This document shows positions 8,868-18,016 of a stretch of DNA of 64,000 nucleotides, in pieces. Position numbers and translations under genes: made by a program. Where the stretch lies: positions 26,048 through 90,047 of the forward strand of contig JAFKFI010000060.1 of assembly GCA_017307285.1 (NCBI GenBank), given 5' to 3'. This stretch comes from Alphaproteobacteria bacterium (lineage in GTDB: Bacteria; Pseudomonadota; Alphaproteobacteria; Acetobacterales; Acetobacteraceae). The notes under the pieces were generated by a model that made no database searches, was not told the DNA's origin, and saw only the letters and a program-made list of their open reading frames with translations. Each line of letters opens with the position of its first letter. The first letter of the stretch is position 1.

Positions 8868-10121
8868 ATGGGCTGTTGTGGCGCCGGCGAGCCGCCCGAT
8901 GAGGCGAGTACGAGCGCCGTAAAGACGGTCGCGAAACCGGCGACGCAGCGTCCGCGGCTGGTGGTCGTCTCCAGCATCGGGGTCGGGCAGGTCCTGGTCT
9001 GGGGATCGTCCTATTACCTTCCCGCGGTTCTGGCGCGGCCGATCAGTGCGAATACCGGGTGGCCGCTGGCGTGGGTGATCGGGTCGTTGTCGCTTGGGCT
9101 GCTGGTCTCCGGCATGGTCTCGCCGCTGGTCGGGCGGCTGATCGAGCGCTACGGGGGTCGTCCGGTGCTGGCGAGCAGTGCTGTGCTGCTCGCTGTCGGG
9201 CTGCTGGTGGCCGGCTTCGCGCCGAATTTGCCGGTGTTCGTCGCGGGCTGGTTGGTGATCGGCCTGGCGATGGGTGCTGGGTTGTACGATCCAGCCTTCT
9301 CAGCGCTGGGTCGGATTTATGGCGAGCAGGCGCGTGGAGCGATCACCCAGGTTACGCTGTTCGGTGGTTTCGCGAGCACGATTTGCTGGCCGCTCAGCGC
9401 CGCCCTCGTGGCCCATGCGGGGTGGCGGGGCGCGTGCTTCTCCTACGCCGCGATCGGCCTGCTGATCGTGCTGCCATTATACCTGTTCGGATTGCCTCGG
9501 GAGGAGGCGCGGCAGCCCGTGCCTGTCGCGGGTCGGCGCCCCGGTCGGGTGCGGGCCGACCAACGCGTCGCGTTCCTGCTCCTCGCCGCCGGATTGACGC
9601 TCGCCTCGATGATCATGACGGTGATCGCCGTGCAGCTGCTATCGCTGTTGCAGACGCGCGGGTTGACCCTCGCCGCCGCGGTGGGGCTCGGCGCCTTGAT
9701 CGGGCCAAGCCAAGTCGGCGCCCGTGTGCTGGAGGCAGCGCTCGGGCGGGGACGCCACCCGATCTGGAGCCTGGTTGCTTCGGCGGCGCTGGTCGCGATC
9801 GGCCTTGGAATGCTGGCGGCGGAGCCGGGCGCGATCGCCGTCGGACTGATCCTTTATGGTGCCGGCAGCGGCGTGCGTTCCATCGCGCAGGGCACCGTGC
9901 CGCTCGCCCTGTTTGGGCGCGAGGGCTATGCGGCGCTGATGGGCCGGCTCGCCCTTCCGAAGCTGATTGCTCAGGCGGCGTCGCCGTCGATCGGCGCATG
10001 GCTGCTGCACGGGTTCGGGCCGGACGCCACCATCGCGATCGTTTGCGCCGCCGCCGTGGTCAATCTCGGACTCGCCTTGGCGCTGGTGCCGATCGCGCTG
10101 CGGCCGGATGTGGCGGAATGA
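8868..10121 (+). CDS. Major facilitator superfamily transporter
   Basis: A 417-residue protein with about 12 hydrophobic segments and the loop GRLIERYGGRPVL between helices 2 and 3, the usual MFS A-motif position. The substrate cannot be told from sequence. ATG 8868 is preferred because GGGAG lies about 7-10 bases upstream, while the nearby ATG 8859 abuts that site. It is divergent from the cytochrome c gene (about 117 bases between starts) and convergent with the PQQ dehydrogenase, with only 27 bases between the two stops. Confidence 0.85.
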   Translation: MGCCGAGEPPDEASTSAVKTVAKPATQRPRLVVVSSIGVGQVLVWGSSYYLPAVLARPISANTGWPLAWVIGSLSLGLLVSGMVSPLVGRLIERYGGRPVLASSAVLLAVGLLVAGFAPNLPVFVAGWLVIGLAMGAGLYDPAFSALGRIYGEQARGAITQVTLFGGFASTICWPLSAALVAHAGWRGACFSYAAIGLLIVLPLYLFGLPREEARQPVPVAGRRPGRVRADQRVAFLLLAAGLTLASMIMTVIAVQLLSLLQTRGLTLAAAVGLGALIGPSQVGARVLEAALGRGRHPIWSLVASAALVAIGLGMLAAEPGAIAVGLILYGAGSGVRSIAQGTVPLALFGREGYAALMGRLALPKLIAQAASPSIGAWLLHGFGPDATIAIVCAAAVVNLGLALALVPIALRPDVAE

Positions 10122-10148
10122 ATTCCGCCCTACGGGGTCGCCATAGGA

Positions 10149-11774
10149 TTACTCGACGCCGTAGACAATGACCGTCGCGTTCACCTTCGAGGTCGGCCAG
10201 ATGGGCGAGACCATGCCGCTGGCGACCGCGATCCGCTGCTTGCCGCCCGCGTCGTAGCTGATGACGCCGCCGCCGATCGCGCCACCGGTGTCGGTGGACC
10301 ACACTTGCTTTCCGGATGTGGCATCGAGGGCGACGAGGGTGCCCGCCATGTCGCCGGCGAAGACCAGGCCGCCCTCCGTCGCGGTGACGGCGCCGAGGAT
10401 GGGCGCCTTGGTTTTGTGGCGCCAGCGCGTCTGCCCGCTATCGGCGTCGTTCGCATAGATCCACCCGGCCCATTGCTCGGGAGGATCGAATTTTCCGAAC
10501 GGCTTCTGGGTGGTGTCGGCGGCACCGGACCATGACTGGCCGAGCGCAACGCTCCTGACCTGATCCGCCGGCGCGACGCGCACCGTCGAGCACCAATCGA
10601 CCGCGCCCGTGTAGATCAGATTGGTGGCCGGCGAGTAGGCGGGACCGTTCCATTCGGTGCCGCCTTGCGTTCCTGGGCAGAAATGCGTGCCTGCTGCGGT
10701 GAGCGGCTTGGTCGGGTTCTCGATCGTGGTGACTGGCGTGCGGTGCAGCTGCCGGCCGTCATCCTGGCTGTTGACGTAGAGATGGCCGTCTTTGCCGGCA
10801 GTCGCTAGCAGTTTCGCCCCCGCCTTGCTGGTGAACAGCGCCGGCGTGGCCGAAACGTCCCAGTCATGATAGTCGTGCAGCGCCATTGGCATGTGGCGCT
10901 TGTAGGCTCCTGTGCGTGCGTCGAGCACGACCACCGAATTGGCGAACAGATTGCTGCCCGGCCGCAATTCGGCAACGAAGTCGGGCGCCGGGTTGCCGCC
11001 CGGCACGTAGAGCAGGCCGGTCGCGGGATCGAGCGTGTAGCTCGTCCATGTCGCACCGCCGCTCACCGGAACGCCTTCGGCATTCCCCCAGGTCTCGGCG
11101 AGCCGGTGCTCCAGTTCCGGCGTCGCCGGGGCGGCCGGCCCGCGGGCGACATCGTTGGGGTCTTTTGGGACCAGGAAGAACTCCCAGCGAATGTCCCCCG
11201 TCTTGGCGTCGAGCGCGTACATGCGGCCCTTGACGCCCTTGATGTCGCCCCCGGCGTTGCCGACGAAGACCAGCCCGTCCCAGGCTATCGGCGCGGCCGG
11301 GACCGTCTCGCCGAGCTTCGGGTCGGCGATGGCGCGCTCCCAGATCGGCTTTCCGCTGGCCGCGTCGTAGGCGAGCACGCGGCCATCCTGGGTGCCACGG
11401 AAGATGCGACCGTCGAGGAACGCGGCGCCGCGATTGACCTGGAGCGGACCGGCCGGCTTGTAGGTTTCGGTGCGCCGCCATTTCACCGAGCAATTCCCGG
11501 CATCGAGCGCGATGGTGTCAAAGTCGGTCGTGACATACATCGTGCCGCCGACCACGATCGGCCCGGTCTGGAAGCTCGTCTGCCGACCGAGATCGTAGGA
11601 GCAAACCTTGTGCATCCGGGCGGCGTTGGCGGGCGTGATCGCCGTCAGGGGCGAGAACCGCTCGCTCGTCAAGGTCCGGTTGTAGCTTGGCCAATCGCCA
11701 TCACTCATCTGCGCGAAGGCTGGTATGACCGCGGTGCTGGCGAGCAGCGCGGCCACATACATCGCGTATCGCAT
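10149..11774 (-). CDS. PQQ-dependent dehydrogenase, beta-propeller quinoprotein
   Basis: A 541-residue secreted protein. The signal peptide (MRYAMYVAALLASTAVIPAFA) is followed by WPSYNRTLTSERFSPL, the standard opening of PQQ alcohol/glucose-type dehydrogenases. Repeated propeller W-motifs include GDIRWEF, DGRVLAYDAASGKPIWE and GTLVALDATSGKQVW. HDYHDWD holds a candidate catalytic Asp. There is no CxxCH heme motif, so it is not a quinohemoprotein. It lacks membrane helices and must pass electrons to a separate acceptor. The substrate is unknown; no pqq biosynthesis or partner cytochrome gene adjoins it, although the small cytochrome c at 8298 is close. Confidence 0.88.
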   Translation of the reverse strand: MRYAMYVAALLASTAVIPAFAQMSDGDWPSYNRTLTSERFSPLTAITPANAARMHKVCSYDLGRQTSFQTGPIVVGGTMYVTTDFDTIALDAGNCSVKWRRTETYKPAGPLQVNRGAAFLDGRIFRGTQDGRVLAYDAASGKPIWERAIADPKLGETVPAAPIAWDGLVFVGNAGGDIKGVKGRMYALDAKTGDIRWEFFLVPKDPNDVARGPAAPATPELEHRLAETWGNAEGVPVSGGATWTSYTLDPATGLLYVPGGNPAPDFVAELRPGSNLFANSVVVLDARTGAYKRHMPMALHDYHDWDVSATPALFTSKAGAKLLATAGKDGHLYVNSQDDGRQLHRTPVTTIENPTKPLTAAGTHFCPGTQGGTEWNGPAYSPATNLIYTGAVDWCSTVRVAPADQVRSVALGQSWSGAADTTQKPFGKFDPPEQWAGWIYANDADSGQTRWRHKTKAPILGAVTATEGGLVFAGDMAGTLVALDATSGKQVWSTDTGGAIGGGVISYDAGGKQRIAVASGMVSPIWPTSKVNATVIVYGVE

Positions 11775-11932
11775 GGCAGACCTCGCGATCGGGGCCGCCA
11801 CGGAACGCGCGGCGGGTGCGCCGGTTGCGCCGGCCAGGTGGGGGGCTGCGCTCGCTCTACCTGCATTCGCCGGCCCCGGACGGCCGTTCATTGCAGCTGC
11901 ACAGAGCCTGCCCCGGTGGGTATGAGGGCTTC

Positions 11933-13675
11933 TCAGCTCGCGAACCAGGAATCCTCGGCCATCGCGAGGGCTCTGGCCCCGTGCAGCACCGCGTGCGCAA
12001 GGCCGCTCGCCTGCGGCAGCACGTGGTCGGCATAGAAGCCGGCCGTGCCGAGCTTTGCCATGAGGAAGTCCCGCTCCGCGTTGTCGCCCTCCGCGAGCTT
12101 GCGCCGCGCGATGATTGCCGCACGCGCCATCTGCCATCCGCCGGCGGCGATGCCGAATAGTTTCAGTAACGGCACAGCTCCCGCAGCCGTGGCGCGCGGA
12201 TCTGCGGCGTGGGTTGCGACCACCCAGTCCACGCAGCGGGACAGGGCACTGAGCGCATCCTCGAGCGCGGCGCGCAATGCCGTGGCTTCCTCGCCGTCCA
12301 GCCGCGAAGCGACTGCCCGCATTTCGGCGATTGCCGCGCGCGCGGCGCGTCCGCCGTCACGGGCAATCTTGCGGCCGACGAGATCGTTCGCCTGGATGCC
12401 CGTTGTTCCTTCATAGATCGTGGTGATGCGCGCGTCGCGCAGATGCTGCGCCGCTCCGGTCTCCTCGATGAAGCCCATCCCGCCATGCACCTGCACCCCG
12501 GTCGACGCGATCTCGACGGCGTTCTCGGTGCACCAACCCTTGACCACCGGGATCAGCAGATCGGCCGTCGCCTGCGCCGCCGCATCGCCGGCCCGCGCCG
12601 CGTCGAGCTTCGCCGCGACGAAATACGCCAGCGCCCGCCCCGCCTCGGTGCGCGCCTTCATGTCCATCAGCATCCGGCGAACGTCCGGGTGGCGGATGAT
12701 CGGCACGCGCCCGCCGCCGCGCACACCCGTCTCGGTGCCCTGGACGCGTTCGGAGGCATAGGAAATCGCCGCCTGCAGCGCGCGCTCACCGATCGCGACA
12801 CCTTCGAGGCCGACGCCGAAACGCGCCAGGTTCATCATGATGAACATGTATTCGAGACCGCGATTCTCCTCGCCGACCAGATAGCCGATCGCGCCGCCGG
12901 CATCGCCATAGGCCAGCACCGCGGTCGGGCTGGCGTGGATGCCGAGCTTGTGCTCGAGCGAGACGCAGCGCACATCATTGCGCGCTCCGAGAGTGCCATC
13001 CGGGTTGACCAGATATTTCGGCACGACGAACAGCGAAATTCCCTTCACGCCCTCCGGCGCGTCCGGTGTGCGTGCGAGCACGAGATGGACGATGTTCTCG
13101 GCGAGATCGTGCTCGCCATAGGTGATGAAGATCTTCTGGCCGAAGACGCGGTAATGGTCGCCGTCGGGGACCGCGCGCGTCCGCACGGCGGACAGATCGG
13201 AGCCGGCTTGCGGCTCCGTCAGGTTCATGGTGCCGGTCCAGACACCTTCGACCATTTTTGGCAGATAGAGCGCCTTCTGCGCCTCGGTGCCGCACAAGGA
13301 CAGCGCCTCGATGGCGCCGCGCGTCAGCAGCGGGCACAGCGCGAACGCCATGTTCGAGGCGTGCCACATCTCGTCGACCGCGGCCGCGACGACGGTGGGA
13401 AGTCCTTGGCCGCCATGCGCCGGGTCGCAAGCCAGTGCGTTCCATCCGCCGGCAACGAATTTGTCGTACGCGTCGCGGAACCCGTCCGGCACGCTGACCG
13501 ATCCCTCCCGCCAGCGCGCGCCCTCGGCATCGCCGCTCTGATTGAGCGGCGCCAGCACCTCGGCCGCGAACCGCGCCGCCTCGTCGAGGATCGCGTCCAC
13601 CAGCGCAGCCTCCTCGACGCCGATCATCTCATGGAGAACGAAACGGATATCGCGCTGCGGCGCGGCATAGGTCAT
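11933..13675 (-). CDS. Acyl-CoA dehydrogenase, DmdC-like
   Basis: A 580-residue flavoprotein, longer than ordinary acyl-CoA dehydrogenases because of a C-terminal extension. FAD/substrate motifs MNLTEPQAGSDLSAVRT and GQKIFITYGEHD are present. The C-terminal IYEGTTGIQANDLVGRK carries the likely catalytic Glu. Length and motifs match the family that includes DmdC (3-methylmercaptopropionyl-CoA dehydrogenase), but many members act on ordinary or medium-chain acyl-CoAs. An acyl-CoA ligase of the DmdB type follows upstream on the same strand (14421-16049), separated by a decayed segment. Confidence 0.88.
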   Translation of the reverse strand: MTYAAPQRDIRFVLHEMIGVEEAALVDAILDEAARFAAEVLAPLNQSGDAEGARWREGSVSVPDGFRDAYDKFVAGGWNALACDPAHGGQGLPTVVAAAVDEMWHASNMAFALCPLLTRGAIEALSLCGTEAQKALYLPKMVEGVWTGTMNLTEPQAGSDLSAVRTRAVPDGDHYRVFGQKIFITYGEHDLAENIVHLVLARTPDAPEGVKGISLFVVPKYLVNPDGTLGARNDVRCVSLEHKLGIHASPTAVLAYGDAGGAIGYLVGEENRGLEYMFIMMNLARFGVGLEGVAIGERALQAAISYASERVQGTETGVRGGGRVPIIRHPDVRRMLMDMKARTEAGRALAYFVAAKLDAARAGDAAAQATADLLIPVVKGWCTENAVEIASTGVQVHGGMGFIEETGAAQHLRDARITTIYEGTTGIQANDLVGRKIARDGGRAARAAIAEMRAVASRLDGEEATALRAALEDALSALSRCVDWVVATHAADPRATAAGAVPLLKLFGIAAGGWQMARAAIIARRKLAEGDNAERDFLMAKLGTAGFYADHVLPQASGLAHAVLHGARALAMAEDSWFAS

Positions 13676-14053
13676 CTCGTCTGTCTCCTCGTTTCCGCGA
13701 CGAGCGTCTTCGCATCATGATGCGGTTTGGCAAAGCGTGGTCCGCTCAGATCCGATCTGTCGTGCGATCGCGGGCGCGCAGGCATTGGTGCCCGCACTCG
13801 CTTTGTCAGCAATTCAGCGGCTTGGCCCAGAACTTCCGATCCGGCACCCTCATCATCGGGGCGGGCCGACCACCCACTCCTGCATGCCCGACCGCCCGGA
13901 GCACCCGGCGGGACGTCGAGGCCAACACAGTCGCGAAGGCAGAGTTCCGGTGGACGGTCAGAACGGAACGCAGTCATGCAGACCGGGCTTGTCGGGCGGG
14001 GTCGCCCGAAAGGCCGCACGGCCGCGCGGCCCTGGCCTGCGTCCGGCCGTATT
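13676..14053. other. Intergenic stretch without a recognisable gene
   Basis: Open frames exist on both strands, but none has a credible start, ribosome site or family resemblance. Together with the SDR remnant and repeats to its right, it looks like decayed coding sequence between the acyl-CoA dehydrogenase and ligase genes. Confidence 0.5.
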
Positions 14054-14136
14054 GAGCCCGGATAGGGGCAAAACACTGAGTGGTAGGAGCCCGGATCCGG
14101 GGAAAACACTGGGCAGTAGGAGCCCGGATCCGGGCG
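14054..14136. repeat. 33-bp tandem repeat, about 2.5 copies
   Basis: Copies start at 14054, 14087 and 14120 (the third partial, 17 bases). Each begins GAGCCCGGAT and contains AAAACACTG. The unit is a multiple of three, so the minus-strand frame through the SDR remnant carries the repeated peptide RIRAPT-QCF. Copies 2 and 3 share GAGCCCGGATCCGGG exactly. Confidence 0.85.
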
Positions 14137-14139
14137 TAC

Positions 14140-14322
14140 CGCTGCAGGGTCAATCCGCCATCCACCACAATGGTCTGTCCCGTCACCATCGCCGCACCAA
14201 AGCCGAGGAGCACGACGACCTCGGCCCGTTCCTCCGGGGTGCAGCGCCGCCTCAGCACCGTGCGATTGATCGTGTTGCGACGGTCCTCCTCGGTCCATTC
14301 CAGCATCCAGGGGATATCCACG
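14140..14322 (-). pseudogene. Remnant of a short-chain dehydrogenase/reductase, C-terminal end only
   Basis: About 60 codons read CVDIPWMLEW ... RCTPEERAEVVVLLGF ... VTGQTIVVDGG. This is the last section of a classical SDR, where TGQTIVVDGG is the family hallmark. The Rossmann part, the YxxxK active site and a start codon are absent; an in-frame TGA lies just upstream. The frame continues past the normal SDR end into the 33-bp repeats. It is probably the leftover of a deleted gene, once part of the flanking acyl-CoA locus. Confidence 0.65.
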
Positions 14323-14420
14323 CATGCCGAGCGGCCGCCCGCTTGCGAGCGCGGTCATTCGACGCAGGATTGCGCTGCTCGCGATGGCGGAACTTGGTCG
14401 ACTCAAGGTAATCCCGCCGG

Positions 14421-16049
14421 CTAATCCACCAGTTCCTTCGCCGCCTCGCGCAGCGCGAATTTCTGTATCTTTCCTGTGGAGGTCTTGGGGATGTCGCGGA
14501 ACACGAAGCGGCTCGGAACCTTGTAGCGCGCCATGTGCTCGCGGCAGAACGCGCGCAGCTCTTCCTCCGTCGCCTTCGCGCCCGGCTTGAGCTCGATGAA
14601 CGCGCACGGCGTCTCGCCCCATTTCTTGTCAGGCCGCGCGACGACGGCGGCGCTCATGACGGCGGGATGGCGGTATAGCGCCTCCTCCACCTCGATGGAG
14701 GAAATATTCTCCCCACCGCTGATGATGATGTCCTTAGAGCGGTCGCGGATCTTTACGTAGCCATCGGGGTACATGACGGCGAGATCGCCGGTGTGGAACC
14801 AGCCGCCGGCGAAGGACGCTTCCGTTGCCGTCGGGTTCTTGAGATAGCCTTTCATGGTGACGTTGCCGCGGAACATGATCTCGCCCATCGTCTCGCCGTC
14901 CCACGGCACGGGCTGCATCGTGTCGGGGTCGAGCACCGTCATGGCCTCCTGCATCGGCACCCGAACGCCCTGCCGACTGTTGAGGTCGGCGCGTTGTTCG
15001 AGCGGCAGCTCCGACCATTCGGCGTGCTTGGCGCAGACCGAGGCGGGACCGTACACCTCGGTCAGCCCGTAGACATGCGTGAGCTCGATCCCAGCCTGCT
15101 CGGCGCCCTCGATCAGCGAGGCAGGCGGCGCCGCCCCCGCCACCTGCCCGAGAAGCGTGTGGCTCACGCCTTGCCGCATCGCCTCGGGCGCGTTGATCAG
15201 CGTCGCGTAGACGATCGGCGCACCGCAGAGATGGGTCACACCCTCGCTGCGGATGGCGTCCCAGCACGCTTGCGGCTCCACCTTGCGCAGGCACACATTG
15301 ACCCCGGCGCGTTCGGCGACGGACCACGGAAAGCACCAGCCGTTGCAATGGAACATCGGCAGCGTCCACAGATAGACGGGATGCTGCTTCATGCCCCAGT
15401 TGACGATGTTGGAGACGGCGTTCAGGTAGGCGCCGCGATGGTGATACACGACGCCCTTGGGATCGCCGGTGGTGCCCGAGGTGTAGTTGAGTGAGATCGC
15501 GTCCCACTCGTCCGCCGGGTTCTCCCAGGCGAATTCGGGGTCGCCCTCCTCAAGGAATTCCTCGTAGGTCTTCTCGCCGAGCAGCGCGCCGCCAGGCGCC
15601 GCCGGATCGTCGATGTCGATGACCAGCGGCTTCTCGTTGAGCATCGACAGCGCCTCCGCCATCGTTGCGGAATACTCGCGGTCGGTGAACAGCACGCGGG
15701 CACCGCCGTGGCGCAGCATGAAGGCGAGCGTCGGCGCGTCAAGCCTGGTGTTCAGCGTGTTGAGCACGGCTCCGCACATCGGCACGCCGAAATGCGCCTC
15801 GTAGATCGCCGGGATATTGGGCGCCATCACCGCCACGGTATCGTTCTTGCCGATCCCCCGCCGGGTGAGCGCCGAGGCGAGCCGGCGGCATCGCGCGTAG
15901 GTCTCCTTCCAGGTGGTACGCCACTCGCCATGTACCACCGCGAGGCAGTCGGGGTAGACGGCGGCGGCGCGTTCCAGGAACGTGATTGGCGTCAGCGGCG
16001 TATAGTTCGCCTGGTTGCGGTCGAGGCCGGTGAGATAGGCGCTGTTCAT
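14421..16049 (-). CDS. Acyl-CoA synthetase (AMP-binding), DmdB-like
   Basis: A 542-residue ANL-family ligase that activates a carboxylic acid to its CoA ester through an acyl-adenylate. The P-loop motif is YTSGTTGDPKGV. Other core motifs are VYGLTEVYGP, GGWFHTGDLAVMYPDGYVKIRDRSKDIIISGGENIS, and PKTSTGKIQKF with the C-terminal catalytic Lys. Length and motifs resemble DmdB (3-methylmercaptopropionate CoA ligase) and related medium-chain ligases. Together with the DmdC-like gene at 11933 it could form an activation-oxidation pair; the true acid is unknown. Confidence 0.9.
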   Translation of the reverse strand: MNSAYLTGLDRNQANYTPLTPITFLERAAAVYPDCLAVVHGEWRTTWKETYARCRRLASALTRRGIGKNDTVAVMAPNIPAIYEAHFGVPMCGAVLNTLNTRLDAPTLAFMLRHGGARVLFTDREYSATMAEALSMLNEKPLVIDIDDPAAPGGALLGEKTYEEFLEEGDPEFAWENPADEWDAISLNYTSGTTGDPKGVVYHHRGAYLNAVSNIVNWGMKQHPVYLWTLPMFHCNGWCFPWSVAERAGVNVCLRKVEPQACWDAIRSEGVTHLCGAPIVYATLINAPEAMRQGVSHTLLGQVAGAAPPASLIEGAEQAGIELTHVYGLTEVYGPASVCAKHAEWSELPLEQRADLNSRQGVRVPMQEAMTVLDPDTMQPVPWDGETMGEIMFRGNVTMKGYLKNPTATEASFAGGWFHTGDLAVMYPDGYVKIRDRSKDIIISGGENISSIEVEEALYRHPAVMSAAVVARPDKKWGETPCAFIELKPGAKATEEELRAFCREHMARYKVPSRFVFRDIPKTSTGKIQKFALREAAKELVD

Positions 16050-16111
16050 GATGTACGCTTCCCCGTGGCACCCGCGGCGGGACGCACCCCGACCGGCAGG
16101 AAGGAGACACT

Positions 16112-16888
16112 ATGCCAGCGCCGTCGCGGAAAATCAGGCCCGCTCGATCCGATTCCCGCGCGATCCGCGTCGGCATCGGCGGCTGGGTGTTCGCGCCCTG
16201 GCGAGAGACCTTCTATCCGCCCAGCCTGCGCGCCAGCGAGTTCCTCTCCCATGCCAGCCGGCAGCTCACCTCCATCGAGGTCAACGCCACCTTCTACCGG
16301 ACGCAGAACCCGGCGACCTTCCGCGCCTGGCACGAGGCGACGCCCGAGGGGTTCATCTTCTCGATCAAGGGACCGCGCGCCGCCACCCAGCCGCGCGACG
16401 CAGCGCGTGCCGGCGTTGCCGTCGAACGGTTCCTTGGCTCCGGAGTGACCGAGCTCGGCGCCAAGCTCGGGCCGATCGCCTGGCAGTTCCCCCCGACCCG
16501 CCGCTTCGATCCCGCCGAGCTCGCGGCGTTCCTCGACCTGTTGCCGGACGAGCGCGACGGCTGCCAGCTGCGGCACGCCATCGAGGCGGCGCATGAGAGC
16601 TTCCGGTTGCCCGAGTGCCTGGAATTGCTGCGGGCACATGGCGTCGCCCACGTGCTGCTCGGCTTGGAGGGCGACACGGAGCCGCACGACACGGCCGACT
16701 TCGTGTACGCGCGGCTCAAGGGAACCGCGCCCGACGAGCCGGCCGGCTACAGCACCGCCGAGCTCGATGCCTGGGCCGACCGCATCCGCGGCTGGAGCGC
16801 GGGGCGGGACTGCTATGTCTACGTGATCGCCGGCGCCAAGGCCCGCAACCCGGCCGCGGCACGGGGGCTCATCGAGCGGCTGAGCTGA
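16112..16888 (+). CDS. DUF72 (YecE-like) family protein
   Basis: A 258-residue protein with the family opening RVGIGGWVFAPWRETFYPP, then SIEVNATFYRTQ and FSIKGPR, all typical of DUF72, which has a TIM-barrel-like fold and no established function. Cytosolic, with no signal peptide. It starts at ATG 16112 with AAGGAGA upstream, is divergent from the acyl-CoA synthetase and convergent with the next gene, 12 bases away. Confidence 0.9.
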   Translation: MPAPSRKIRPARSDSRAIRVGIGGWVFAPWRETFYPPSLRASEFLSHASRQLTSIEVNATFYRTQNPATFRAWHEATPEGFIFSIKGPRAATQPRDAARAGVAVERFLGSGVTELGAKLGPIAWQFPPTRRFDPAELAAFLDLLPDERDGCQLRHAIEAAHESFRLPECLELLRAHGVAHVLLGLEGDTEPHDTADFVYARLKGTAPDEPAGYSTAELDAWADRIRGWSAGRDCYVYVIAGAKARNPAAARGLIERLS

Positions 16889-16900
16889 GGTGCACAAGTC

Positions 16901-17884
16901 TCAGCCTGCGGGCCCCGCCGTCCCCGATCCGACGCTCGTATCGCCGAGCACATCGCGGACGTAGCCCTCGCGGACGATGACCAGCAGGGCCGCCATCAAC
17001 GGGGTGGCGATGATGATTCCAAGGACACCGTAGATCGTTCCGAAGATCGCCATCGACAGCACCGTGAGCGCCGGGGGCAGCTCCACGGTGCGTCGCTGGA
17101 CATAGGGCGCGACCAAATAGCCCTCGACGCCGTGGCAGACGATATAGAGGCCAACCACCCAAAACGCCTTATGCCAGCTGATCGTGAGCGCCACGACGAC
17201 CGCCGGGATGCCGGAGACGATCGGGCCGAAATACGGCACGAAGGTCAGCAGGGCGGCGACCACCGCGAGGGCCAGCGCAAGCGGAATGCCGAGCAGCACC
17301 AAGCCGACGCCGGAGAGCACGCCGACCACCAGCATGTCGACGGCCTGGCCGAGCAGCCACCACTGCAACGTGTGTCCGATGTCGTTCATGATGGCCAGCA
17401 CGCGCGGCCGCAATCGGAGTGGAAACAGGCTCACCACGCCGTCGCGATACATCTCGGGCGCGATCGCGAAATAGACGGCCGCCGCCAGGACGACGAACGC
17501 GCTGCCGATGACCCCGAGGGTCGAGCTCAGCACGCCTTGCGCCGAGCCCAGCAGGCCGCCGCCGCCGGACATCAGGTGCCCGGTGCCGGAGCCGAAGCGC
17601 TGGGTCAGGGTGTCGATCTCGCCCGACATCTGGTTCCAGAGCTGCTTGCCCTCGTCGGCGAAGCGCGGTCCGACCCAGTAAGCGAGGCCGCACGCCAGGA
17701 CCACGATCGCCACCGTGACGATGGCAAGCGCGGCGTGCTCCGGCAGTCGGGTCTTGTGGTGCAGCCAGCTCGAGATGCCGTCGAGCATCGCGGCAAGCAG
17801 GATCGCGAAAAAGATCAGGAGAACGACGTCGGACAGGACCCAGATGAGAAGGATCACCACCGCGCCGACCAGCGCCACGCGCAA
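16901..17884 (-). CDS. AI-2E family (PerM/TqsA) membrane transporter
   Basis: A 327-residue protein with the AI-2E layout: hydrophobic N-terminus, a soluble coil-rich segment (about 75-120), then membrane segments with GYLVAPYVQRRTVELPPALTVLSM and GTIYGVLGIIIATPLMAALLVI. Members export quorum-sensing AI-2 or act as ion/solute exporters; the substrate here is not known. The start is uncertain: TTG 17884 (or GTG 17878) is the first usable codon in frame, and GGGGAG lies about 25 bases further upstream. Confidence 0.85.
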   Translation of the reverse strand: MRVALVGAVVILLIWVLSDVVLLIFFAILLAAMLDGISSWLHHKTRLPEHAALAIVTVAIVVLACGLAYWVGPRFADEGKQLWNQMSGEIDTLTQRFGSGTGHLMSGGGGLLGSAQGVLSSTLGVIGSAFVVLAAAVYFAIAPEMYRDGVVSLFPLRLRPRVLAIMNDIGHTLQWWLLGQAVDMLVVGVLSGVGLVLLGIPLALALAVVAALLTFVPYFGPIVSGIPAVVVALTISWHKAFWVVGLYIVCHGVEGYLVAPYVQRRTVELPPALTVLSMAIFGTIYGVLGIIIATPLMAALLVIVREGYVRDVLGDTSVGSGTAGPAG

Positions 17885-18016
17885 CGCGGCCGCTATCGGC
17901 CCGTCCCATCTCCCCGCAGTCGCGTGACGATCATCTAGAATATCCGTGCCCCCGCTGGGCCGCCGCCGGCTGCACAGGCTACGATCCAGAGGACGCGCGG
18001 TTTCAGATGTGGCGGA

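Noticed and set aside
14324..14590. 88-codon plus-strand open frame
   Set aside because: Largely antisense to the acyl-CoA synthetase gene, without supporting features.
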